From: an uncultured Eubacteriales bacterium
GTDB lineage: Bacteria > Bacillota > Clostridia > Oscillospirales > Oscillospiraceae
Length of the DNA: 17,863 nucleotides
Reading direction: 5' to 3'
NCBI GenBank assembly: GCA_905201305.1
Contig: CAJKNS010000015.1
Location: 1-17,863, forward strand
The position numbers and the translations under genes were made by a program. Below are positions 6,312 through 13,831 of the stretch, piece by piece. Under the pieces are notes generated by a model. It did no database searches. It was not told the DNA's origin and was given only the letters and a program-made list of their open reading frames with translations. Numbering within the stretch: the stretch's first letter is position 1; each line of letters opens with the position of its first letter.

Positions 6312-7714
6312 TACAGCTCACCCGCTTCGAGCTTTTTCGCCTTTTCCACCACATCGTCAATGGTACCCACGTTGTAGAAGGCGGCTTCGGGATACTGGTC
6401 CATTTCGCCGTCTACAATTGCCTTGAAGCCACGGAGGGTTTCGCTGAGCGGCACATAAATACCGGGAATCCCGGTGAACTTTTCGGCAACATGAGTAGGC
6501 TGGGCAAGGAAACGCTGGAGCTTACGGGCGCGGGTTACCACAACCCGGTCCTCGTCGCTGAGCTCATCCATACCCAGAATTGCAATGATATCCTGAAGCT
6601 CACTGTACTTCTGGAGGGTTTCCTGTACCTGACGGGCAATGCGGTAGTGCTCCTGACCGACGATATCCGCCTCCAGAATCCGGGAGGTGGACTCCAGAGG
6701 ATCCACTGCCGGATAAATGCCCTGCTCGGCGATTTTGCGGCTCAGAACCGTGGTGGCGTCCAGATGGGCAAAGGTGGTGGAGGTAGCGGGGTCGGTGAGG
6801 TCGTCGGCGGGCACATAGACAGCCTGAACAGAGGTGACGGAGCCGTCCTTGGTGGAGGTAATGCGCTCCTGCAGCTCGCCCATTTCATTGGCAAGGGTAG
6901 GCTGATAGCCCACGGCGGAGGGCATACGGCCCAGCAGGGTGGATACCTCGCTGCCTGCCTGAACGAAACGGAAGATGTTGTCGATAAACAGCAGCACGTC
7001 CTTATGCTCTTCGTCACGGAAATGCTCTGCCATGGTCAAACCGGACAGGGCAACCCGCATACGGACACCGGGGGATTCGTTCATCTGACCGAATACCAGT
7101 GCGGTTTTATCGGATACGCCGCTTTCCCGCATTTCCTTCCAGAGATCGTTGCCTTCACGGCTTCTCTCACCGACACCGGTGAAGATGGAATAGCCGCCGT
7201 GTTCCATGGCAACGTTGTGAATCAGCTCCTGAATCAGCACGGTTTTGCCAACGCCTGCGCCGCCGAACAGACCGATTTTACCGCCCTTGGGATAGGGCTC
7301 CAGCAGATCAATGACCTTGATGCCGGTTTCCAGAATCTCAACTGCGGGGCTTTGCTCGGAGAATGCCGGCGGATTGCGATAAATGCTCTTGCGCTGGGCA
7401 TCCTCGGGAATGGGCTCGCCGCCGTCGATGGGCTGACCCAGCACGTTAAACATTCTGCCCAGGGTCTGCTCACCCACAGGAACCTCGATGGTTTTTCCGG
7501 GGGCAAGTACCTGCATGCCGCGATACAGTCCATCACTGCCGGAAAGCATGACGCACCGAACCGTATTGTCGCCCACATGCTGGGCAACCTCCATAATATG
7601 CTCCTTGCCCTCCAGCTTGACGCTCAGCGCTTCCCGGATTCTGGGCAAATGTCCGGGGGCAAACTCCACGTCTACCACAGGACCGGAGATCTGTACAATG
7701 GTACCTGTTTTCAT
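6311..7714 (-). CDS. atpD: F-type ATP synthase subunit beta (catalytic)
   Basis: The catalytic subunit of F1; it makes ATP from ADP and phosphate, three per complex. All key elements are present: Walker A GGAGVGKT (about residues 151-158), the catalytic glutamate in GVGERSREGNDL, Walker B LLFIDNIFRF, the alpha/beta signature PAVDPLESTS and the DELSDED loop that contacts the rotor. Length (467 residues) is normal. I place the start at ATG 7714 because AGGAAG lies 10 bases upstream; an in-frame GTG at 7723, overlapping the gamma stop as GTGA, lies too close to that ribosome site and would add only three residues. The GERS in place of the more common GERT is a mild variation. Confidence 0.96.
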   Translation of the reverse strand: MKTGTIVQISGPVVDVEFAPGHLPRIREALSVKLEGKEHIMEVAQHVGDNTVRCVMLSGSDGLYRGMQVLAPGKTIEVPVGEQTLGRMFNVLGQPIDGGEPIPEDAQRKSIYRNPPAFSEQSPAVEILETGIKVIDLLEPYPKGGKIGLFGGAGVGKTVLIQELIHNVAMEHGGYSIFTGVGERSREGNDLWKEMRESGVSDKTALVFGQMNESPGVRMRVALSGLTMAEHFRDEEHKDVLLFIDNIFRFVQAGSEVSTLLGRMPSAVGYQPTLANEMGELQERITSTKDGSVTSVQAVYVPADDLTDPATSTTFAHLDATTVLSRKIAEQGIYPAVDPLESTSRILEADIVGQEHYRIARQVQETLQKYSELQDIIAILGMDELSDEDRVVVTRARKLQRFLAQPTHVAEKFTGIPGIYVPLSETLRGFKAIVDGEMDQYPEAAFYNVGTIDDVVEKAKKLEAGEL

Positions 7715-7719
7715 CTGTA

Positions 7720-8628
7720 TCACACTTCCTTCCTGCGCTGGGCACGCTGCGCCTTAGCGCCTGCCGATACCTCGGTGATTTCCTGGGTAATGGCAGCCTG
7801 ACGCACCCGGTTATACTGGAGCGAAAGGGAATCCAGCAGCTCCTGGGCGTTCTGGTTGGCTGCATCCATGGCGGTCATACGGGCATTCTGCTCGGAGCAG
7901 AAGCTGTCGATGAGCGCACTGTAAATAAAGCCCGAGATATAGCATTTCATCACGTTGTTCAGTACCGCCGTGACAGACGGGATAAATTCAAAGGGGGCTG
8001 TTACTGCCTTTTCGTGCTTCTCCTTTGCTGAGGTGGAAAAGTAGGAGCGGTGGAAAGGCAGCAGCCGAGTGGAATGGGCGGCAGAGGATAGACTGCTTTC
8101 CATATCCGTATAGATGACGAAGATTTCTTTCAATTCTCCGCGCTCATAGGCGCTGAGCAGAATGGAGCAGATTTCTCTTGCCCGCTGCATGGTAGGGTTC
8201 TGAGCAGTATAGAGAAAGCTGTGCTCCACAGGGATGTGGTGCTGCTGGAAGTAGTGCCGTCCGTATTCGCCTACCACATAAAGCTTGGTGTCCGGGTGCT
8301 CAGCCAGTAATTTTTCTGCTTTTTTCAGCACATTCTGGTTGTAAGCGCCTGCCAGACCCTTATCGGCGGTGATGACCAGACAGCCATAGGTTCCGTCCAG
8401 AGGTTCTTCATGCCCCATGGGGTAGAAATATGGGCTGTCTACATCCCCTGCGGTACGGAAGATTCGCTTGATCTCCCCCCGCAGGGCTTCAAAGTAGGGA
8501 CGGGTATGCTCCAGCTCAGACCGGGCGCGGCGAAGCTTGGTGGAGGCGATGAGATACATGGCGTTGGTGATCTTTTTAGTATCCTTGACGCTCTCCATGC
8601 GGCTCTTGATCTCCTTGGTGCTTGCCAT
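7720..8628 (-). CDS. atpG: F-type ATP synthase subunit gamma (rotor shaft)
   Basis: The central shaft that couples ring rotation to the catalytic sites. The two coiled-coil ends are recognisable: N-terminal MASTKEIKSRMESVKDTKKI followed by TNAMYLIASTKLRRA, and C-terminal MTAMDAANQNAQELLDSLSL then QYNRVRQAAITQEITEV. The middle is a Rossmann-like domain containing VITADKGLAGAYNQNV. I chose ATG 8628 over the GTG at 8640 because the canonical gamma N-terminus is MASTKEI; this ATG lies one base after the alpha stop. Length about 302 residues, slightly long, with a basic tail QRAQRRKEV. Confidence 0.94.
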   Translation of the reverse strand: MASTKEIKSRMESVKDTKKITNAMYLIASTKLRRARSELEHTRPYFEALRGEIKRIFRTAGDVDSPYFYPMGHEEPLDGTYGCLVITADKGLAGAYNQNVLKKAEKLLAEHPDTKLYVVGEYGRHYFQQHHIPVEHSFLYTAQNPTMQRAREICSILLSAYERGELKEIFVIYTDMESSLSSAAHSTRLLPFHRSYFSTSAKEKHEKAVTAPFEFIPSVTAVLNNVMKCYISGFIYSALIDSFCSEQNARMTAMDAANQNAQELLDSLSLQYNRVRQAAITQEITEVSAGAKAQRAQRRKEV

Positions 8629-8629
8629 A

Positions 8630-10390
8630 TTATGCACCACACTTTCCGGCGTAGGCTTCGGTCAGGAATGCCTTTGCCAGAGTCGTGATCTGATCGCGGT
8701 CCTCATCGCTCAGCTTGCCGGTGGAATCAATGCGGCTGCAAAGATCCGGCGCCTTCTGCTCCATATGCTCCAGCAATTGCGCCGCAGCGGTATTGACCTC
8801 GTCCACCGGAACGTGCAGGAACAGGTGATTCAGGGAAGTAACCAGAAGAATGACCTGCTGATGCTGGCTGTAGGGATGGTACTGCGCCTGCCGCAGCAAC
8901 CGCATCAGACCCTGACCGTATTGAAGCTGACGCTTGGTGGTGTCGTCCAAATCGCTGGAGAACTGGGTGAAGACCTCCATCTCCCGGTACTGGGCAAGGT
9001 CCAGACGTATGGCGCCCGCAGCGGCTTTCATTGCCTTGGTCTGTGCATCGCCGCCTACACGGGATACGCTGATGCCAACGTTGACTGCCGGACGCTGACC
9101 GGAGAAGAACAGGTCGCTTTCCAGGAAGATCTGACCGTCGGTGATGGAGATGATGTTGGTGGGAATATAAGCGGAAACGTCGCCCGCCTGAGTTTCTACA
9201 ATGGGAAGCGCGGTCATGCTGCCGCCGCCCAGCTCATCGGACAGATGGGCAGAACGCTCCAGCAGACGGGAGTGCAGATAGAAGACGTCGCCGGGGTATG
9301 CTTCCCGTCCGGGAGAACGCTCCAGCAGCAGGCTCAGTGCACGGTAGGCAATGGCGTGCTTGGAGAGATCATCGTAGACAATCAGCACGTCGCGACCCTG
9401 ATACATGAAATATTCGCCCATGGCACAGCCGGCATAGGGGGCGATATACTGCATGGAGGCGGAGGAACTGGCGGGCGCATGAAGCACGATGGTGTAGTCC
9501 ATGGCACCCCGTGCCTTGAGGTTTTCCACCATCTGCGCCACAGAGGAGGACTTCTGACCGATGGCAACGTAAATGCACACCACATTCTTGCCCTTCTGGT
9601 TCAGAATGGTGTCCAGTGCCACGGCGGTTTTGCCGGTCTGCCGGTCACCGATAATCAGCTCACGCTGACCTCTGCCGATGGGGAACATGGAGTCGATGGC
9701 AAGCAGACCGGTTTCCATGGGGGTGTTGACCGGCTGGCGGTCAATGATACCGGGTGCGGGATTCTCAATGGGACGGTAGCCCTCTGCGGGAATTTCACTG
9801 CCGCCGTCAATGGGCTCGCCCAGAGCGTTGATGACACGACCCAGAAAAGCGTCGCCCACAGGAATGCCGGCAGTTTTACCGGTACGGCGGACAATGCTGC
9901 CCTCGGAGATTTCGTCGCCATCGCCAAACAGAATGCAGCCGATTTCGTCCCGCTTCAGGTCCTGTACCATACCCTTGACACCATTAGAGAAAAGCAGAAT
10001 TTCGCCGTAAGCTGCATGAGGAAGACCGCGGACAGTGGCAATCTCATCGCCCACGGTAAGCACCTCGCCGGTTTCCTGAGCAAGCACCTCGGGCGTGAAG
10101 TTCTCTACGGCTTCCTTCATCAGGGGGATGATCTTCTCCGCCTGGGGCTTCAGCTGCTCCAGACGCTCCCGAAACTGGCGGAGTCTTCCCTCCAGGCTCC
10201 AGTCGTAAACGTCGTCACCGGCATTGAGGATAAAGCCGTCGGTGAGGGCATCGTTTTGTTCAAAGCTCAGCTGGACGGGCTGATGGTATTTTGCAGTAAG
10301 AAAGTCAGTAAAACGCTGAAGCTGCTGCTCAGTGGGGGCTTTACTGCCGTGAAGAACAGCGGTCAGCACAGAGGTTGTTTCCTTAGCCAT
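8630..10390 (-). CDS. atpA: ATP synthase delta(C-terminal domain)-alpha fusion protein
   Basis: A 586-residue protein, about 80 longer than usual alpha. Residues about 5-78 match the C-terminal domain of subunit delta (OSCP): SVLTAVLHGSKAPTEQQLQR, the strand VQLSFEQNDALTDGFILNAG, then DDVYDWSLEGRLRQF, corresponding to the delta AGDxVxDGSVRGRL pattern. From about residue 80 a complete alpha follows: Walker A GDRQTGKT at 248-255 (169-176 in E. coli alpha, offset 79), Walker B VLIVYDDLSKHA, signature PAVNVGISVS, and the SRVGG arginine. No free atpH exists: the b stop overlaps this start by 8 bp (ATGGCTAA). The ATG at 10390 has AGGAGG six bases upstream. An internal ATG (Met91, 10120) has no good ribosome site. 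The frame is continuous with no stop, so this is not simply an overlapping pair. The delta N-terminal bundle is missing. Confidence 0.93.
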   Translation of the reverse strand: MAKETTSVLTAVLHGSKAPTEQQLQRFTDFLTAKYHQPVQLSFEQNDALTDGFILNAGDDVYDWSLEGRLRQFRERLEQLKPQAEKIIPLMKEAVENFTPEVLAQETGEVLTVGDEIATVRGLPHAAYGEILLFSNGVKGMVQDLKRDEIGCILFGDGDEISEGSIVRRTGKTAGIPVGDAFLGRVINALGEPIDGGSEIPAEGYRPIENPAPGIIDRQPVNTPMETGLLAIDSMFPIGRGQRELIIGDRQTGKTAVALDTILNQKGKNVVCIYVAIGQKSSSVAQMVENLKARGAMDYTIVLHAPASSSASMQYIAPYAGCAMGEYFMYQGRDVLIVYDDLSKHAIAYRALSLLLERSPGREAYPGDVFYLHSRLLERSAHLSDELGGGSMTALPIVETQAGDVSAYIPTNIISITDGQIFLESDLFFSGQRPAVNVGISVSRVGGDAQTKAMKAAAGAIRLDLAQYREMEVFTQFSSDLDDTTKRQLQYGQGLMRLLRQAQYHPYSQHQQVILLVTSLNHLFLHVPVDEVNTAAAQLLEHMEQKAPDLCSRIDSTGKLSDEDRDQITTLAKAFLTEAYAGKCGA

Positions 10391-10874
10391 GCTGCTCCTC
10401 CTCTGCTTTGTCCAGGAATTGATCGTAGGGATCGCCGCCCTGCTTTGTGAGCAGCAGCTTTTCGGTGGCGGTCATGGCAAGCTCCTGGATTTCCTTCTGG
10501 CTCTGGGCAAGGAGCTTATCATGCTCCCGCTGGGCAGCCACATGGGCGTCGGCAACCAGCTTGTCTGCCTGTGCCTGAGCGTCCTTCCGCTGCTCCAGAC
10601 GGTACTGCTCCAGCTCCTGCTGGGCGTCCTGGCGCTTTTCCTGGAGCTCTGCTTCCAGATCCTGAAGCTGGGCTTCATAGTTTTTCTTGTATTCCTCTGC
10701 CTGAGCACGATCCGCCTGGGCGTCGTCATGCTCCTGCCGGTAGTAAGCCTCACGCTTATCCATGAACTGCTTTACCGGCTTATAGAGCAGCAGATATAAG
10801 CCGCCGCCCAGAATCGCAAAGTTCAGGAGGTGCAGCAGAATCTGCTGAAAGTCGATATTAAGTGGAATATTCAC
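10383..10874 (-). CDS. atpF: F-type ATP synthase subunit b (peripheral stalk)
   Basis: A stalk protein of about 163 residues: one N-terminal membrane helix (FQQILLHLLNFAILGGGLYL, then LLYKPV) and a long charged coiled coil rich in Gln, Glu, Lys and Ala, ending in ELAMTATEKLLLTKQ as in other b subunits. It dimerises and tethers F1 to the membrane sector. There is only one b gene, so a homodimer is expected. The start is a GTG: either 10883 (six bases after the c stop) or 10874. I favour 10874 because a GGCAGG site lies at proper spacing; the choice changes only three residues. The gene lacks any fused delta domain, unlike the mycobacterial b-delta fusion; the delta piece here is on alpha. Confidence 0.93.
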   Translation of the reverse strand: MNIPLNIDFQQILLHLLNFAILGGGLYLLLYKPVKQFMDKREAYYRQEHDDAQADRAQAEEYKKNYEAQLQDLEAELQEKRQDAQQELEQYRLEQRKDAQAQADKLVADAHVAAQREHDKLLAQSQKEIQELAMTATEKLLLTKQGGDPYDQFLDKAEEEQHG

Positions 10875-10889
10875 GGTTGGCACCTGCCT

Positions 10890-11255
10890 TTAGAGTACGA
10901 AGATAATCAGGATTACGACCAGCAGTGCATAAATGATAGCAGTCTCAATGAATACCAGGCTCAGCATCAGGGTAGTACGGATCTTATCCTGTGCCTCGGG
11001 CTGACGTGCAATACCCTCGGCAGCCTTACCGGCAACAACGCCCATGGCGATTGCGCCGCCGGCAGCGGCCAGACCGATGGCGATTGCGGCGCCCAGTGCC
11101 TTTGCGGCGGTGCTGCTGAGGCCACCTGTGGCCTCAACGGCGGTGCCGGCGGCAGCAGCGTTAGAGCTATTGGCTGCAAATGCGGGAATGGCAAACGCCA
11201 TAATCAGGATGACCACCAGAAGCAGGGCAGGAATTCTAAGGTTCAGCTTTTTCAT
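10890..11255 (-). CDS. atpE: F-type ATP synthase subunit c with N-terminal signal peptide
   Basis: The rotor-ring proteolipid, here 121 residues compared with about 70-90 usually. Residues 1-27 look like a cleavable signal peptide (MKKLNLR, a hydrophobic core, then AFA|A at 25-28), followed by an Ala/Ser/Gly-rich linker to about 47. The hairpin is canonical: helix 1 with GKAAEGIARQPEAQDKIRTT forming the polar loop (RQP at 84-86) and helix 2 carrying the ion-binding Glu104. Around the site, Thr105 and Tyr109 resemble Na+-type rings (ES/T...Y), but the helix 1 position that holds Gln in Na+-type rings (13 residues before the loop Arg) is Met71. Ion specificity is thus ambiguous. A GGAGG site precedes the ATG. 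Confidence 0.94.
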   Translation of the reverse strand: MKKLNLRIPALLLVVILIMAFAIPAFAANSSNAAAAGTAVEATGGLSSTAAKALGAAIAIGLAAAGGAIAMGVVAGKAAEGIARQPEAQDKIRTTLMLSLVFIETAIIYALLVVILIIFVL

Positions 11256-11282
11256 TTTAAAAGACCTCCAACATGTATTTTG

Positions 11283-12104
11283 TTATGCGTGTTTCTTTTT
11301 CGTTTTGACTTTTTTGGGACTGGGCTCCGAAACCTCTCCGTAGAACAGCGCGGTGAGCATGGTGAGCACATAGCTCTGAATCAGTGCATGGAGCAGCGTG
11401 AACAGAACTGCTACAATCACCGGGAGCACAAAGCTCAGTTGGATGTAATAGTAGATCAGCTCAGTTACCAGCAGTCCGCTGAGCAGTGCGCCAAACAGAC
11501 GGAAGCTCATGGAGATGGGCAGAGAGAACTCCTTCAGCGTGCTGCCGATGCCCTTAAAGCCGTTTCCGGCAATACCACCGGAGAGGATAACCAGATAGGA
11601 AAGACAGCCCAGCGCGATGGCGCCATTGACATCGGACAGGGGAGCGGGCAGGGTAATGGATGCGCCACTGATGCTTACTGCCTGCACACCGAACAGCTCA
11701 AACAGGGTTCCAACAAAGATGTAGATGCCTGCGGCAAAGATATAAGAGCCCAGAAAGCCGTTGCGGTGGGGGGAATTGCTTTTGGCAAGGTTGTCGAACA
11801 TTCCGACCACCTGCTCCAGAAGCATCTGAAATTTACCCGGCACATACTGAAATTTCGGGATCACAAAGATCCGAATGAGAGCGGCGACAATCAGCAGAAA
11901 CGCGGTGACCACCATGCCGGAAATCAGTCCGGGGTTGACGTTTTTCAGCCCAAACAGACTGACGCGACCAGTTTCGTGGAGCACGGCATCCTTCATCGCC
12001 TCTTGAATGGTTTCCTGATTGGCAGTGGAAGGAACCAAAAAACAGGCAACAGCCAGTACGGCGACCACAAAAATCCAGCCGATCAGAAACTTTTTATGCT
12101 TCAT
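11283..12104 (-). CDS. atpB: F-type ATP synthase subunit a
   Basis: The stator membrane subunit forming the ion half-channels. It is 273 residues with several membrane helices. The essential arginine is visible as Arg202 in SMSFRLFGALLSGLLV, with Gln243 and the conserved C-terminal IQSYVLTMLTALFYGEVSE; the loop TLPAPLSDVNGAIALG is also typical. The N-terminal hydrophobic segment (6-25) is followed by an external loop. The C-terminus is an unusual basic tail PSPKKVKTKKKHA. It is the first gene of the operon; there is no atpI or atpZ upstream. AGGAAAGGAG lies before the ATG. Confidence 0.94.
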   Translation of the reverse strand: MKHKKFLIGWIFVVAVLAVACFLVPSTANQETIQEAMKDAVLHETGRVSLFGLKNVNPGLISGMVVTAFLLIVAALIRIFVIPKFQYVPGKFQMLLEQVVGMFDNLAKSNSPHRNGFLGSYIFAAGIYIFVGTLFELFGVQAVSISGASITLPAPLSDVNGAIALGCLSYLVILSGGIAGNGFKGIGSTLKEFSLPISMSFRLFGALLSGLLVTELIYYYIQLSFVLPVIVAVLFTLLHALIQSYVLTMLTALFYGEVSEPSPKKVKTKKKHA

Positions 12105-12276
12105 AGGTTACTCCTTTCCTGCAGCTCCGAGGTATGGAAATACAGAGAAAATGCGAAGATTCCAAAGGGAGTTGCAATTCTAAGACGCAGGTATTATACT
12201 GTTATCTTAGCAAGATGTAAAATATATAATTCGTATCATAGACATACCGATATCATATGGCAGAAAGGACAATTTT
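12105..12276. promoter_or_regulatory. Divergent control region between the ATP synthase operon and LysR gene
   Basis: It holds the operon promoter (listed separately). On the plus strand TATAAT at 12225-12230 is a possible -10 for the LysR gene, but no good -35 was found. A direct repeat TATCATA occurs at 12234-12240 and 12251-12257, just before the LysR start, a possible regulator site. No gene is visible here. Confidence 0.35.
12193..12221 (-). promoter_or_regulatory. Promoter of the ATP synthase operon
   Basis: On the minus strand TTTACA (12216-12221), a 17-bp spacer and TATAAT (12193-12198) form a near-consensus housekeeping promoter, leaving a leader of about 85 bases before the subunit-a ATG. 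It faces away from the LysR gene. Confidence 0.6.
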
Positions 12277-13209
12277 ATGGCAGTTCCCTACGATTACTAC
12301 CGTATTTTTTACCATGTGGCACAGCAGCATAGCTTCACCCGGGCAGCGGCGGTTTTGGGTAACAACCAGCCCAATGTAACCCGCTGCATGAACAATCTGG
12401 AGCAGGAGCTGGGGTGTCCGCTGTTTGTGCGCTCCAACCGGGGCGTAGCCCTGACGCCGGAGGGGGAAAAGCTCTTTGCTCATGTGCGTTTGGCTTACGA
12501 TCAGCTTACTGCCGGAGAGGAAGAGCTGAGAAAGGACTGCCGGCTGGAAAATGGCGTGATTTCCATCAGTGCCAGTGAGACGGCGCTGCATCTGCTTTTG
12601 ATGCGGCGGCTGGCGGATTTTCATGCCCGGTATCCCAATATTCAGCTGCGGATTACCAACGACACCTCGCCTCAGGCAATTCAGGCGCTGTCCCAGCACC
12701 GGACGGACTGCGCCGTGATTACAACGCCCTGCCAGAGCGGACCGTCGCTGCAAATTACGCCGCTATGCTCCTTCCGGGAGGTGCTGGTAGGCGGCAGCAA
12801 TTATAAGAGTCTGGCGTCCGGCACCCGGCATCTCAGGGATATCTCCTCTATTCCCCTGGTGTGTTTGGGCTCCGGGACCAGCACCTATGATTTCTATCAG
12901 CGATTTTTCTCCAAGCATGACCTGAATTTCCGAGTGGATATGGAGGCGGCGACCATGGATCAGGTGCTGCCCATGGTGATGTATAATCTGGGGGTTGGTT
13001 TTGTGCCGGAGCCCATGGCGGAGTCCCATCTGCTTCGCGGCGATGTATTTGAAATTCCGCTGGCGGAGACGGTGCCCCAGCGGCAGATTGCGCTGGTGGA
13101 GAATACTGCCCGGAATCCCAGCGTTGCGTTCCAGCGCTTAAAAAAAATGATGCTGGAGCAGACGGAGCAGAACAAAAAAATACCGGTTGACAGAAAGCCA
13201 ATGCCATAA
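12277..13209 (+). CDS. LysR family transcriptional regulator, divergent from the ATP synthase operon
   Basis: A 310-residue LysR regulator. The N-terminal winged helix-turn-helix is clear (HSFTRAAAVLGNNQPNVTRC followed by MNNLEQELGCPLFVRSNRG), then a linker helix and the effector-binding domain (about 90-295, starting NGVISISASETALHL). The start ATG at 12277 has AAAGGA seven bases upstream. The gene is back-to-back with the ATP synthase operon, 172 bp apart; LysR proteins commonly act on their divergent neighbour, so control of the atp genes is possible, though not shown. No effector can be assigned. The promoter of the following Rrf2 gene lies across its 3' end. Confidence 0.9.
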   Translation: MAVPYDYYRIFYHVAQQHSFTRAAAVLGNNQPNVTRCMNNLEQELGCPLFVRSNRGVALTPEGEKLFAHVRLAYDQLTAGEEELRKDCRLENGVISISASETALHLLLMRRLADFHARYPNIQLRITNDTSPQAIQALSQHRTDCAVITTPCQSGPSLQITPLCSFREVLVGGSNYKSLASGTRHLRDISSIPLVCLGSGTSTYDFYQRFFSKHDLNFRVDMEAATMDQVLPMVMYNLGVGFVPEPMAESHLLRGDVFEIPLAETVPQRQIALVENTARNPSVAFQRLKKMMLEQTEQNKKIPVDRKPMP

Positions 13210-13215
13210 TATAAT
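13187..13215 (+). promoter_or_regulatory. Consensus promoter of the Rrf2 gene, overlapping the LysR 3' end
   Basis: A perfect consensus TTGACA (13187-13192), 17-bp spacer, TATAAT (13210-13215). The -35 lies in the last codons of the LysR gene. Just past the expected start of transcription is the 8-bp palindrome CTATATAG (13228-13235), a candidate site for autoregulation. Confidence 0.75.
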
Positions 13216-13264
13216 AAATCATATCGGCTATATAGGAAATAAATAACCGGCTGGAGGATGACCC

Positions 13265-13708
13265 GTGAGAATTTCTGCAAAAGCCCGCTACGGGCTGTCT
13301 GCGATGGTGTATTTTGCCATGCGCTACCCCACTCAGACCAAATTTACCGTGCTGGAGATTTCGGAAGCGCTGAAAATCTCGAAAATCTATCTGGAGCAGG
13401 TGTTTACCCGGCTGAAGGTGGAGGGCATTGTGGGCGCCACCAAGGGCCCTCAGGGGGGCTATTCCCTGAAGCGTCCTCCGGCGGAAATTACGGTCTATGA
13501 GGTGCTGGCGGCAACGGAAACCAGTCTGTTTGATTCCACTCCCGAGACGCTGGGGGAGCAGGCGCCCTATCTGGAGCAGGTGATGGTAGAGGACGTGTTC
13601 CAGGTGCTGGACGATACCGTAAAGAAAACCCTTTCGAAGATCACCCTGGAGCAGTTGGCACAAAAAGCCATTCAAAAAAGCACCACGGGGTATATGTACT
13701 ATTTATAA
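13265..13708 (+). CDS. Rrf2 family transcriptional regulator without cysteines
   Basis: A 147-residue Rrf2-type regulator. Residues 1-75 form the winged helix-turn-helix with the family pattern RISAKARYGLSAMVYFA, EISEALKISKIYLEQVFTRL and TKGPQGGYSLKRP. The remainder is the dimerisation helix. There is no cysteine anywhere, so the [2Fe-2S] cluster chemistry of IscR or NsrR is excluded; it should sense something else or bind a partner protein, as described for CymR. The start is GTG at 13265 with GGAGG seven bases upstream. It has its own promoter and terminator. The next gene is a MATE exporter, possibly its target. Confidence 0.9.
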   Translation: MRISAKARYGLSAMVYFAMRYPTQTKFTVLEISEALKISKIYLEQVFTRLKVEGIVGATKGPQGGYSLKRPPAEITVYEVLAATETSLFDSTPETLGEQAPYLEQVMVEDVFQVLDDTVKKTLSKITLEQLAQKAIQKSTTGYMYYL

Positions 13709-13715
13709 TGCGCAC

Positions 13716-13762
13716 AAAGCAGGACAGACGATTCCGATGGGATTGCGGTCCTGCTTTGCTTT
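13716..13762 (+). terminator. Intrinsic terminator of the Rrf2 gene
   Basis: AAAGCAGGAC (13716-13725) pairs perfectly with GTCCTGCTTT (13748-13757), followed by GCTTTT. The loop can form a further inner stem. Confidence 0.75.
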
Positions 13763-13831
13763 TGGGAATTGATAATTCTCCGACGAAAATGAGGATTTTC
13801 CCTATGCGTCTTCTGCGGTACAATACTTATG

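Noticed and set aside
7714..7723. GTG start for atpD overlapping the gamma stop
   Set aside because: The ribosome site would sit almost against the GTG; ATG 7714 has proper spacing and fits the family N-terminus.
6491..7801. 436-codon plus-strand frame opposite atpD
   Set aside because: Antisense shadow of the clear beta-subunit gene; low-complexity His/Gly/Gln-rich product with no recognisable domain.
10383..10400. A hidden free atpH between atpF and atpA
   Set aside because: The b stop and the fusion start overlap by 8 bp, and all three minus-strand frames here are accounted for, so no separate delta gene fits.
8537..10450. Very long open frame (637 codons) on the plus strand opposite the alpha gene
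   Set aside because: It mirrors the atpA coding frame; the protein has no family features and no ribosome site. Codon bias of the real gene keeps the antisense frame open.
10830..12332. 500-codon plus-strand frame opposite atpE/atpB
   Set aside because: Antisense shadow covering two certain ATP synthase genes, their spacer and the LysR start; Gln/His/Asp-rich product.
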